Below, piece after piece: positions 15,156-21,669 of a DNA stretch of 21,669 nucleotides. This DNA comes from Desulfurococcaceae archaeon (lineage in GTDB: Archaea; Thermoproteota; Thermoprotei_A; Sulfolobales; Desulfurococcaceae): assembly GCA_020833085.1 (NCBI GenBank), contig JAJHQY010000004.1:1-21669 (forward strand), read 5' to 3'. Every line of letters begins with the position of its first letter. Positions within the stretch are counted from its first letter, which is position 1. A program made the translations under genes and the position numbers. The notes under the pieces are model-generated. The model did no database searches. It saw only the letters and a program-made list of their open reading frames with translations, and was not told the origin of the DNA.

Positions 15156-15955
15156 GAGTACTAGACCTTGTGAGAGCCGAGTACAAGCTAGTGTACGCAG
15201 AGATGATTAGGAGGAAGAGCGAGTTAGTACTGCTGATACTGTACCCCTACGTGTTCACGGGCTTTATTCTACTAGTAGGTTGCGGGACCGGCTCGCCGAG
15301 GGTTTTCGAGGAGAGAGTGGGCGTTAACCCGGCGCTGTTCCTGATCACAGCCGGCTTCACGGTCATGGCCCTCATGATCTGTATTGACGACGTACTCTGG
15401 AGGCCTATATGGGAGGCGTGGATTGGAACTCTACCATACGTCTTCGCGTCACCTGTGAACAAGCTCTTACTGTTCTCAGTTATGCCTCTACCTAGAGCCT
15501 CGCTCGTTGTATTAATTGGCTCGACTAGCCTAGTACCACTCTACGTTTACCAGTACGGGCTCGCGGGGATTCCACTAGCTCTGCTCGTAATTCTACTAGT
15601 TGTAGTAGGCGTTTTCACAATGATCCCTCCAAGTATACTCACATCAGGACTTCTACACGCGTTCGGCGAGAGCTGGAGAGCACTGAATATTGTGAGGCCC
15701 CTAGTTATAGTTTTACTCGGTGTCTACTACCCGAGATATTACATGCCACTAGTAGCTAGGCTACTCAGCTACGCTCTCCCATCCTCACACATAGTCGAGT
15801 CTATTCAGAGAATTCTCCTGGGCTTAGTAGACGAGCCGACTGTTCTACTACTAGCTACGGGAGTCCTCCTCGCACTACTATACACGCCTGCTAGTAGAAA
15901 GAGCCTAGTACTCTGGGAGAAGAGGAAGGTGAGAGAGGGTGTTAAAACTAGCTAG
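15152..15955 (+). CDS. ABC-2 type permease, first subunit
   Basis: Membrane protein of 267 residues with about six hydrophobic segments. A charged amphipathic N-terminus (RAEYKLVYAEMIRRKSE) precedes the first helix, as is typical of ABC-2 permeases. IWEAWIGTLPYVFASPV matches the cytoplasmic coupling segment that ABC-2 proteins place after helix 2. YALPSSHIVESIQRIL is a common C-terminal half motif. Its GTG overlaps the ATPase stop by 4 nt, and it overlaps the next gene by 17 nt. It probably pairs with the second permease as a heterodimer. Substrate not determinable. Confidence 0.85.
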   Translation: MRVLDLVRAEYKLVYAEMIRRKSELVLLILYPYVFTGFILLVGCGTGSPRVFEERVGVNPALFLITAGFTVMALMICIDDVLWRPIWEAWIGTLPYVFASPVNKLLLFSVMPLPRASLVVLIGSTSLVPLYVYQYGLAGIPLALLVILLVVVGVFTMIPPSILTSGLLHAFGESWRALNIVRPLVIVLLGVYYPRYYMPLVARLLSYALPSSHIVESIQRILLGLVDEPTVLLLATGVLLALLYTPASRKSLVLWEKRKVREGVKTS

Positions 15956-16745
15956 GAGGGCTCACGCTGTTCTAAAAGCCTACGCGCTCTCAGAGCTAGC
16001 TCGGAGTAGGGGAATAGTCTACGGGCTTGTGGGCATCGCTCTCTGGATACTACTCTTCACTCTACCAGCCTCGCTATTCGCCGAGCCGGGCAGCGACCCC
16101 GCTCACGTATCAGCCCAGATCTTCACTGGCGTAATGATCTTTCTATTCTACTCGGTCGCGACGTGGGACTGGGCTGTGGAGTTGAGGTGGATGATTAATG
16201 ACGGTAGACTAGAGTACTACATCGCGTCTGGTAGTGGGTTTCTGCCACACTACCTCGGAATACTCCCAGTATCCCTCGCGTGGATTGCAATAACGCTGTC
16301 TGTTACCTACTTGCTCCTCGCACTCATCCTCAGCCCCCCACTACTAGTAGTCAGAAACCCCGTGCTATTTCTCTACGGCTTCGCACTACTCCTACTAACG
16401 CTACTCGGCTACGCGCTAGTACTCGGCGGGACAGTACTCTCAACTGGGGCTTCTGGAGGCGTGGTAGAGCTAGTGAGCTTCGTACTGCCAGTGGCTACCG
16501 GGGGCTTAACGCCACTAGCTAGGCTACCAAGACCCGCACAGCTACTCGCGCTATTCACGCCATTCAGCTACCCAGCTGAGTTAATTAGACACTCCCTGCT
16601 GGAGACGCCACTACTACTCAGCGCCGAGGAGACGCGCCTCTACGGCGGAGTCTACTCAGTAGTCTTCTTCGCGCTCTCAGTACTCTACTTCAAGTACCAG
16701 TACAGGAAGCTACTGCGCGAAGGAGTTAGACTAACAGCCAGGTAG
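15939..16745 (+). CDS. ABC-2 type permease, second subunit
   Basis: Second membrane subunit, 268 residues with about six hydrophobic segments. It begins with a basic amphipathic stretch (LARRAHAVLKAYALSELARSRG). WMINDGRLEYYIASG lies at the usual coupling position, and FTPFSYPAELIRHSLLE corresponds to the conserved segment before the last helix. GTG 15939 follows AGGTG by 7 nt, within the end of the previous gene. It is the last gene of the operon; a convergent membrane-anchored protease gene lies downstream. Sequence similarity to the first permease appears low, which is usual for paired subunits. Confidence 0.83.
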   Translation: MLKLARRAHAVLKAYALSELARSRGIVYGLVGIALWILLFTLPASLFAEPGSDPAHVSAQIFTGVMIFLFYSVATWDWAVELRWMINDGRLEYYIASGSGFLPHYLGILPVSLAWIAITLSVTYLLLALILSPPLLVVRNPVLFLYGFALLLLTLLGYALVLGGTVLSTGASGGVVELVSFVLPVATGGLTPLARLPRPAQLLALFTPFSYPAELIRHSLLETPLLLSAEETRLYGGVYSVVFFALSVLYFKYQYRKLLREGVRLTAR

Positions 16746-16930
16746 TCAGCTACGACCGCACCTGTCACCAGCTCCATCAAGCCCGCCGAAGTCATCACCA
16801 CTAAACTACACTCGCTAAACACACTTATTAACACGCACTAGCTCGCTTCACCTACTCCTGAACTAGACTTAGTCGAGCTTAAGTCAGCTTAGAGTAGAGT
16901 AGTCTACTAGGAGAGCCGCGGACTAGACAG
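16746..16930. other. Intergenic gap between convergent genes with two small inverted repeats
   Basis: No gene seen. GACTTA (16866-16871) pairs with TAAGTC (16880-16885), and AGTAGA (16893-16898) with TCTACT (16903-16908). These short stems lie beyond the stops of both converging genes and may help end transcription, but no T-run is present. Confidence 0.3.
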
Positions 16931-18664
16931 CTAAGTGGACTGCTCCGCCCCCCTCTTCAAGTAGTACACGAGGACTACACTGACTACTACTCCGACCGCG
17001 ACTGCCACTACAACTAGTGCTCTCGCTTGTAGCCCGGAGTATTCTCTGTACACGGCCTCGCGAGCTCTAACAATAGACATGTAGGCGTATAGTGCTACTC
17101 TCGGGAGCTCCGAGTAGACAGATGAGATCACGTCTGAGGCGTCGGCACCTGTATTCAAGTAGTACTCGGCGAGGTCGAGGACAAGTAGTGTTGATAGTGG
17201 TACGTAGTTGTAGAGGACTGCGTAGTTCTCGACAAGTCTCTTTAAGTTCTCTACGAGGTCTTCGACGACTTCTCTACTTGTTGGTATAAACACTGTGTTT
17301 GAAGGTGAGTAAATTAGTCTCGAGATTTCTAGCAGCGCGCTGAACACCTCTAAGAGCTCACTAATACTACTCGTTTCACTCAGACTAATACTCGCAGTGA
17401 AGCCTAGTAGAGAGAGGTATTCTAAGTGCTCACTCAGAAATCCCCGTGCTAGCTTACTGAGGTACACTATGTTGCTCGCGTTGACTAGCCTGTCGAGTTT
17501 GAGTGCACTACGAGTACTATTCGCGGCAGTAAGCCAGCCATACGCTGAGAGAAGACGGGCCTTCGCTACAGCTGTACTTACAATGAGCGCGTTTAAGTCT
17601 CCTACAAGTCTACTCGTAGCGCGCGCGTACTCCTCCGCCTCACTAGCTCTAGCGTACGCTGTAATCAGTAAATCGAGGTATACAGGGTCTACTACTCCGC
17701 TCTTAGCGGCGTCCTCTAGTAGACTAGTAATTTCACTTTTAACTATACTAGCTGTAGCCAGCACACTCGAAGCCGTCTTATTCACGACTTCCAGTACACC
17801 TCCTGACCGCGTCTCGTAAGTGTACAGTAGCCTGGAGATCTCTGCACTAACTAGTGCCGAGTACGCGAGCGAGGCCGCCACGTAGTACTTACCCCGCTCG
17901 GCTACTAGACCAGCTTCTCTCAGCTTCTCGCGCGCAGTAGCGGTGTACTCGCTACTCCAGTTTAACGACTCTAGCTCACTCAAGACGACACTAGCTGTAC
18001 TAGATAAGTTCTCGTACACGGACTTGAAGAGCATCTGAGTAGTGGTAACTAGCTGGTAGAAGTCGCTGAGCCCCTCACTCCGCTGGGTGTAGCCTAGATC
18101 GTAAATTGTGTACACGCCTCTCACGTTTACAGAAGTGTAGTTGAATAGGTCTCGCTGAACTCCCGGAGCGTAAATTAGAGTTATATTCCCCGCGGCCGCC
18201 GCTCTGAGTTTTTGCTCTAAGCCACCCACAGCCCCGATTACTCCACCGGGACCAATAATCCCGGTAGCCGAAACACCCTGCGGACAAGTGCCCTTGCTCA
18301 ACATGTGTGAGAGAGTAGTGTAGAAGAGTAGTGTTGCACTTAGTCCTTTCACGTCGCCGCCTATCTTTAAGTAGTAGTTGTAGGACTTGTAGTCCACTCC
18401 CGTCGTGATAGACGCGTATATCAAGGCGAGTTTAAATGACACCAGCACATCTCTACTCACACCAGTACTTGAAATAGCACCAGCCCCCCTAGTCGAAATA
18501 GTAATCTCGCCGGGAATAGTGAGCCCCTCACCCCCCGAGACGGCTAAGAGCTGTACTCTACACGTGAAGTAGCGTGGAGTACTCGCTAGTGGGCTTAGCC
18601 AGCCGAAAATAAATAAGATCAGAGTGAAGTGAGCGAGTAGAGTACTGCCCGCTCTGAAGTACAC
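16931..18664 (-). CDS. Membrane-anchored Lon-like (S16-type) serine protease
   Basis: Predicted extracytoplasmic protease related to the Lon catalytic domain, resembling the archaeal COG1750 group. A hydrophobic signal segment is at about residues 8-28. The protease core follows: GGDVKGLSATLLF with the candidate nucleophile S109, then TGIIGPGGVIGAVGGLEQK with the candidate general base K152. The 43-residue Ser-Lys spacing equals that of Escherichia coli Lon (S679, K722). No AAA+ ATPase domain is present. Residues about 200-540 are helical, rich in Ser, Leu, Tyr and Val, of unknown fold. A C-terminal membrane helix (about 549-570) is followed by YLKRGAEQ. It is therefore probably tethered to the membrane facing outside. 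The GTG start has GGAGGTG 7 nt upstream. Target unknown. Confidence 0.83.
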   Translation of the reverse strand: MYFRAGSTLLAHFTLILFIFGWLSPLASTPRYFTCRVQLLAVSGGEGLTIPGEITISTRGAGAISSTGVSRDVLVSFKLALIYASITTGVDYKSYNYYLKIGGDVKGLSATLLFYTTLSHMLSKGTCPQGVSATGIIGPGGVIGAVGGLEQKLRAAAAGNITLIYAPGVQRDLFNYTSVNVRGVYTIYDLGYTQRSEGLSDFYQLVTTTQMLFKSVYENLSSTASVVLSELESLNWSSEYTATAREKLREAGLVAERGKYYVAASLAYSALVSAEISRLLYTYETRSGGVLEVVNKTASSVLATASIVKSEITSLLEDAAKSGVVDPVYLDLLITAYARASEAEEYARATSRLVGDLNALIVSTAVAKARLLSAYGWLTAANSTRSALKLDRLVNASNIVYLSKLARGFLSEHLEYLSLLGFTASISLSETSSISELLEVFSALLEISRLIYSPSNTVFIPTSREVVEDLVENLKRLVENYAVLYNYVPLSTLLVLDLAEYYLNTGADASDVISSVYSELPRVALYAYMSIVRAREAVYREYSGLQARALVVVAVAVGVVVSVVLVYYLKRGAEQST

Positions 18665-18762
18665 GCAAACACACCTCCATGAAGCTCTAGTTAACTACGG
18701 TGCCGCTCTCAGCGCTCTCACTACTACTTGTACAGCCACGTAAACTCTAAAATCTCTTAGTG

Positions 18763-18773
18763 TACTTTAAGAG
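18763..18773 (-). promoter_or_regulatory. TATA-like element of the Lon-like protease gene, within an inverted repeat
   Basis: The minus strand reads CTCTTAAAGTA, which would start transcription about 75 nt before the GTG. It lies in a CTCTTA(18754-18759)/TAAGAG(18768-18773) inverted repeat that a regulator could bind. Assignment is weak. Confidence 0.3.
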
Positions 18774-18880
18774 CTCGCAATTCCACTCCTCTGGTAAGAC
18801 CCTTTACTCGAAGTAGAGCTCGAGTCTACTAGACGAAACCGTGAAAGACCTGATCTCTCACCTAGTTCGCAGTGAAATCC

Positions 18881-18890
18881 TGTTTTAAGC
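18881..18890 (+). promoter_or_regulatory. TATA box of the ZIP transporter gene
   Basis: TGTTTTAAGC is centred near 18886, predicting a transcript start around 18912. The AGGTG site at 18935-18939 then lies in a leader of about 34 nt. Confidence 0.4.
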
Positions 18891-18945
18891 ACCGCTCTGC
18901 TTAACATGTCACTGATAATTACTGAGTGCAAACTAGGTGTGCTCT

Positions 18946-19581
18946 GTGAGTTTAAGTAGCGTAGTGTCTAGTGCTCTCGTTAATGGTTTAATTCTCGCCG
19001 GCTTCACAGGGCTCGGGTCCCTAGTCGCGTTTACGAGCCTGAAGATACCTAAGTGGGGATTAGACTTCTCAATGGGGTTTGCAGCTGGAATTATGCTTGT
19101 TGCGTGCTTTACGAGCCTCATTATTCCCAGTCTTGAAATGGGTCTCTACTTGGACTTGAGTATCGGCTTTGTTCTCGGCGCGCTAGTAGTAGCCGCAATG
19201 GACGCTCTTATTCCGCACGAACACCTCGTAGTGGGCTACGAGGGCCCCGAGCACGCTAGGAGAAGACTTAAAAAAGCCGTGCTAATAGCCCTCGCAGTTG
19301 CAATACACAACGTGCCTGAAGGTCTAGCTGTTGGAGTCTCAACTGCACTGAGTGAGAGGCTGGGCTTCGCCACCGCGCTAGCAATAGGCTTACAGGACGT
19401 TCCGGAGGGTATTGCCGTGGCGCTACCTCTCGCAGTGCTCTGGGGGAGTAAGTTAAAGGGGTTTGCTACGGGATTACTCACAGGCCTAGTGGAGACGTTA
19501 ATGGCCGTTACAGGGGCACTAGTATTCTCCTACGCTACTGGCGTACTCGGCGTGGGAATGGGGTTTTCAGCCGGGCAATGA
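18946..19581 (+). CDS. ZIP-family metal transporter, N-terminal seven-eighths (frameshifted)
   Basis: Divalent metal uptake protein (GufA/ZupT-like branch of ZIP). The two metal-site helices are visible as HNVPEG (about residues 121-126) and QDVPEG (about 150-155). A His-bearing loop (PHEH) lies before helix 4. The frame ends prematurely in GFSAGQ-stop, where the family continues with a glutamate-bearing segment and a last helix. That missing part is encoded in the -1 frame immediately after (see 19578-19709). Adding one G to the GGG run at 19573-19575 would restore a 254-residue protein of normal length. The start GTG 18946 follows AGGTG by 6 nt; the GTG at 18937 is inside that site. Substrate (Zn, Fe or Mn) cannot be told. 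Confidence 0.82.
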   Translation: MSLSSVVSSALVNGLILAGFTGLGSLVAFTSLKIPKWGLDFSMGFAAGIMLVACFTSLIIPSLEMGLYLDLSIGFVLGALVVAAMDALIPHEHLVVGYEGPEHARRRLKKAVLIALAVAIHNVPEGLAVGVSTALSERLGFATALAIGLQDVPEGIAVALPLAVLWGSKLKGFATGLLTGLVETLMAVTGALVFSYATGVLGVGMGFSAGQ

Positions 19582-19709
19582 CGTACATAGTAGTAGAGGA
19601 AATACTGCCAGAAATACTACACGAGGCGTCTACATACAGAAAAATCGCTACAGTGGGATTCTTCCTAGGCTTCTACGTAATGATATACCTCGACGCTCTC
19701 CTAGGTTGA
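19578..19709 (+). CDS. C-terminal fragment of the ZIP transporter in the -1 frame
   Basis: ATG 19578 to TGA 19709 encodes 43 residues. It starts MTYIVVEEILPE and ends with a membrane helix (GFFLGFYVMIYLDALLG). This is the usual C-terminal end of ZIP proteins, with the conserved Glu pair and final helix. ATG overlaps the TGA of the upstream frame as ATGA, so it could be translated as a separate piece by termination-reinitiation. More simply it is the continuation of one gene with a lost G (natural mutation or base-calling error in a G run). Confidence 0.7.
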   Translation: MTYIVVEEILPEILHEASTYRKIATVGFFLGFYVMIYLDALLG

Positions 19710-19960
19710 TCCATAGAGATGTGTATAGCGTGAAAACCGCGTGTTACTAGCAATATTGGATCACGCGGAGAGCGATAAAGTAATTATTGAGCTTGGTAGA
19801 GACAATTTCTAGTACACACTATGTAGGCCCAGAGTAGGGTATACGGGTTTTAAAGAACCCAGAGAGGAGAGTGAACACGAACAAGGAAAAGTAAAGCTAG
19901 GTTAAGTAATACTTGCCGGTTATAGTTGTAATTAGAGGAGTACTAAAACTCCATGTAACT
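19710..19960. other. Boundary gap between GC-richer and AT-richer segments
   Basis: No gene seen. An inverted repeat CCGCGTG/CACGCGG (19737-19743 and 19762-19768, 18-nt loop) follows the ZIP gene. GGGTT/AACCC (19845-19849, 19856-19860) is smaller. From about 19,900 on, the sequence becomes AT-rich. No integrase, tRNA or duplicated end marks an insertion point. Confidence 0.35.
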
Positions 19961-19969
19961 TCAGGTTAC
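19937..19969 (-). terminator. Two small hairpins at the end of the GldA-like gene
   Basis: GGAGT/ACTCC (19937-19941, 19948-19952) and GTAAC/GTTAC (19955-19959, 19965-19969). The second spans the stop codon of the dehydrogenase gene. They are the only structure at its 3' end and may mark termination. Stems are only 5 bp, so confidence is low. Confidence 0.25.
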
Positions 19970-21169
19970 TTTTTGAATTTTTCTTATTGGGTGCTGTTTT
20001 GCCACTTCAATACCAATAGTGTTCGCTATTTTCATAGCATCTACTACTCGTTCTGGTGTAACCCTATATGGTTTATTATGTATTGTCTCCCCTGGCAATG
20101 TGGCTTTTTTAGCTATTAGTATTAATTCGTTTTCATCTATATCTGAAAATCCCAATTCATCGAGGTTTATACTTAATCCTACCCTATGTGCAAATTTCAT
20201 TAAGTTTACAATTTCTTCTCTAGGATAACCATCCATAACCATTTCTACTAGTGCTCCAAAGAATTCCAGTTCTCCATGACATGGGAATTCTCTGTTTTTA
20301 TACTTAGGTAGCTGTCTTAGAGCTGTAAAGCCATTGTAAATTGAGCGTGCTGCTGAGTGACCTATACATTCAAAGGTTATTTGACTATGTAGAATTATGG
20401 CTTCTACGACTGCCTCGAGAGCTGGTGTAACAGCGCTTCTTTCAACACTCTCTACAGCTTCTTCCCCATAAGTGAATATCGTAGAGATCACGAGATTATA
20501 TGTTGCCACAGCAAGTAATGTAGACTTTCCTCGTAGTGGTTTTGAAAGGAGATTATTAGTATTAGTTCTCAGACATGAGGGTACTTCTGCGTATTTACCT
20601 AGTGCATCGCCTATTCCACACACGAGAAACTTTGTGGGGGCTTCAGCTATGATCTGTGTATCCACTAAGACCACATCGGGATTTTTAGGGAAAAACCTGT
20701 ACTCTTTAAAGACGTGATCGCAGGTGTATATAGCTGATACCGCGCTACAAGGAGCATCTGTAGACGCTATTGTTGGAACCATTATAACAGGAACTCTTAG
20801 TTCACCTGCAACAGCTCGCGCAGTATCAATAGCTTTACCACCACCAATACCAATAACAGCGTCACACTCACTCTCTCTAGCTATACTACTTAACCTATTA
20901 ATCTCCTCATCACAGCATTCAGGTCCGCAGGGGGATTTACCCAAAAAATCCTTAACATAGGATATTCTCGCCTCCTGCAGGGATCTGAATAACCCGTGTT
21001 TCTCAGTAATCTTTATAGCAGTCTCACCTCCTAGAACAAGTGGTCTTTTAATTCCATACTCTAAGAGAACATTACCAATGCTTTTAATTACACCTGGGCC
21101 TTGTATATATCTTGAGGCAGTTCCAAACACTTTTACCTCCGTAGTTAAAGGGAAATAAGTAAATTTCAC
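19961..21169 (-). CDS. Iron-containing (GldA-type) polyol/alcohol dehydrogenase
   Basis: NAD-dependent dehydrogenase of the glycerol dehydrogenase-like, iron-containing family. The nucleotide site GIGGGKAID is at residues 107-115, and VPTIASTDAPCSA at 131-143 is the GldA signature. Metal ligands are D188 (GIGDALGK), H271 (GHSAARSIYNG) and H298 (CHGE). Glycerol-1-phosphate dehydrogenase shares this fold but has a different segment in place of TIASTDAP, so GldA is preferred. A cysteine cluster (C81, C85, C86) at the end of the N-terminal domain is noticeable. GTG start with AGGTG 5 nt upstream. The gene is clearly more AT-rich than the rest of the window and follows an aldehyde dehydrogenase gene on the same strand by 90 bp. 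The pair suggests polyol or alcohol oxidation to an acid or acyl-CoA. Substrate unknown. Confidence 0.87.
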   Translation of the reverse strand: MKFTYFPLTTEVKVFGTASRYIQGPGVIKSIGNVLLEYGIKRPLVLGGETAIKITEKHGLFRSLQEARISYVKDFLGKSPCGPECCDEEINRLSSIARESECDAVIGIGGGKAIDTARAVAGELRVPVIMVPTIASTDAPCSAVSAIYTCDHVFKEYRFFPKNPDVVLVDTQIIAEAPTKFLVCGIGDALGKYAEVPSCLRTNTNNLLSKPLRGKSTLLAVATYNLVISTIFTYGEEAVESVERSAVTPALEAVVEAIILHSQITFECIGHSAARSIYNGFTALRQLPKYKNREFPCHGELEFFGALVEMVMDGYPREEIVNLMKFAHRVGLSINLDELGFSDIDENELILIAKKATLPGETIHNKPYRVTPERVVDAMKIANTIGIEVAKQHPIRKIQKVT

Positions 21170-21259
21170 AATGACACCTTCAAGAATACTTTAAGACAGA
21201 AACTGTTATAGCGTTTTAGAAACTAAGTATGTAGATGTTAAAAATCGAGTTTAGAAAAA

Positions 21260-21669
21260 TTACCACCATCTCACTATAACTACTTTTCTATCTGTGAAGA
21301 AGTCTACTACATCGATTTGTGGGTGATGACTTCCTAGACCTGATAACCTCTTACCGCCAAATGGGAACCAGCCCACGGGTGCTGCTATTCCAACATTTAC
21401 TCCTACGTTACCCACGTAAACTCTATGCATGAATTCTCTAGCCCACTTACCACTACGAGTAAATATAGCTGCTGAGTGGTGATATGTATTCTTGTTAATC
21501 CACTCGATCGCTTCATCTAGGCTTTTTGCTCTTAATAAGTTAGCTACAGGACCAAAGATCTCTTCACGAGCAATTTTCATATCTGGAGTTACATCTTCAA
21601 GTATAGTTGGCCCTATGTAGAAGCCATTTGGATACTCTGGATTTCTATAATCTCTTCCATCAAGGAGTA
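21260..21669 (-). CDS. Aldehyde dehydrogenase, MmsA-like, C-terminal part (runs off window)
   Basis: C-terminal ~136 residues of an aldehyde dehydrogenase; the first complete codon is at 21667 and the 5' end is outside. It reads DGRDYRNPEYPNGFYIGPT, then the conserved EEIFGPV, then GNVGVNVGIAAPVGWFPFGG, and ends DFFTDRKVVIVRWW. This matches the methylmalonate-semialdehyde dehydrogenase (MmsA, CoA-acylating) group best, with GNVGINVG-type residues and a final RKVV.RW. The ATG at 21580 is internal and not the start. The catalytic Cys lies outside the window. Composition is AT-rich like its neighbour. CoA-acylating activity is inferred from family similarity. Confidence 0.83.
   Translation of the reverse strand, partial: LLDGRDYRNPEYPNGFYIGPTILEDVTPDMKIAREEIFGPVANLLRAKSLDEAIEWINKNTYHHSAAIFTRSGKWAREFMHRVYVGNVGVNVGIAAPVGWFPFGGKRLSGLGSHHPQIDVVDFFTDRKVVIVRWW

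Noticed and set aside
17397..17819. Open frame of 140 codons on the plus strand
   Set aside because: It is antisense to the Lon-like protease gene, with a Ser/Arg-rich translation and no motif.
14163..18664. ABC-2 exporter and Lon-like protease as one functional system
   Set aside because: The genes converge, are not co-transcribed and have no shared motif; proximity alone is not enough.
19961..21169. Glycerol-1-phosphate dehydrogenase (archaeal lipid synthesis)
   Set aside because: The VPTIASTDAPCSA segment and the overall length fit GldA-type enzymes; the segment typical of glycerol-1-phosphate dehydrogenase is absent.
1..21669. tRNA genes, CRISPR arrays, C/D-box RNAs, insertion sequences
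   Set aside because: Looked for T-loop sequences, regularly spaced repeats, paired C and D boxes and transposase motifs on both strands; none found by eye.

Overview
The window looks like about 21.7 kb of a hyperthermophilic crenarchaeon (Thermoproteota), most likely of the Desulfurococcales type; this rests on gene content and style, not on a marker gene. Supporting signs are archaeal protein families (NcsA-type tRNA thiolase, MobB with an Fe-S domain, a COG1750-like surface Lon-type protease), prepilin-like signal peptides on a sugar-binding protein, TATA-box promoters, many GTG and TTG starts preceded by an AGGTG ribosome-binding site, tightly overlapping genes, and heavy use of AGA/AGG and CTA codons. 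No rRNA, tRNA, CRISPR array or insertion sequence was recognised.

Layout. 1-949: 3' part of a tRNA 2-thiolation gene (ncsA-like), running off the left edge. 1062-1832 (-): MobB-like GTPase fused to an Fe-S domain; a perfect 14-bp inverted repeat lies between these convergent genes. 1910-5723 (-): a carbohydrate ABC importer operon (binding protein, MalF-like permease with a large extracytoplasmic insertion, MalG-like permease) without an ATPase gene; its promoter carries two near-identical palindromes. 5903-6889 (+): a zinc-dependent medium-chain dehydrogenase read divergently from that promoter region. 6944-11956 (-): an energy-coupling-factor (ECF) transport cluster of unknown substrate: small membrane protein, S component, MtaD-like amidohydrolase, EcfT, EcfA, EcfA. 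11957-12349: a gene-poor stretch with two TATA-to-ATG mini-ORF modules. 12350-12691 (-): YbjQ-family protein. 12899-14083 (+): divergent PiT-family phosphate permease. 14163-16745 (+): ABC-2 export system (one ATPase, two permeases). 16931-18664 (-): membrane-anchored Lon-like Ser/Lys protease. 18946-19709 (+): ZIP metal transporter interrupted by a single-base frameshift. 19961-21669 (-): an AT-richer block with a GldA-type dehydrogenase and the C-terminal part of an MmsA-like aldehyde dehydrogenase running off the right edge.

How it fits together. Most of the window concerns membrane traffic: sugar uptake, uptake of a small (probably vitamin- or nucleobase-like) compound linked to an amidohydrolase, phosphate and divalent metal uptake, and an ABC-2 exporter. 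The dehydrogenase beside the sugar importer and the GldA/aldehyde dehydrogenase pair at the right end suggest oxidation of sugars or polyols. The rightmost ~1.7 kb differ from the rest in base composition and in CTAG frequency, which suggests separate ancestry. The points most worth a second look are the ECF-plus-amidohydrolase cluster, the membrane-anchored protease, the MalF insertion, the paired operators at 5743-5804 and the split ZIP gene.
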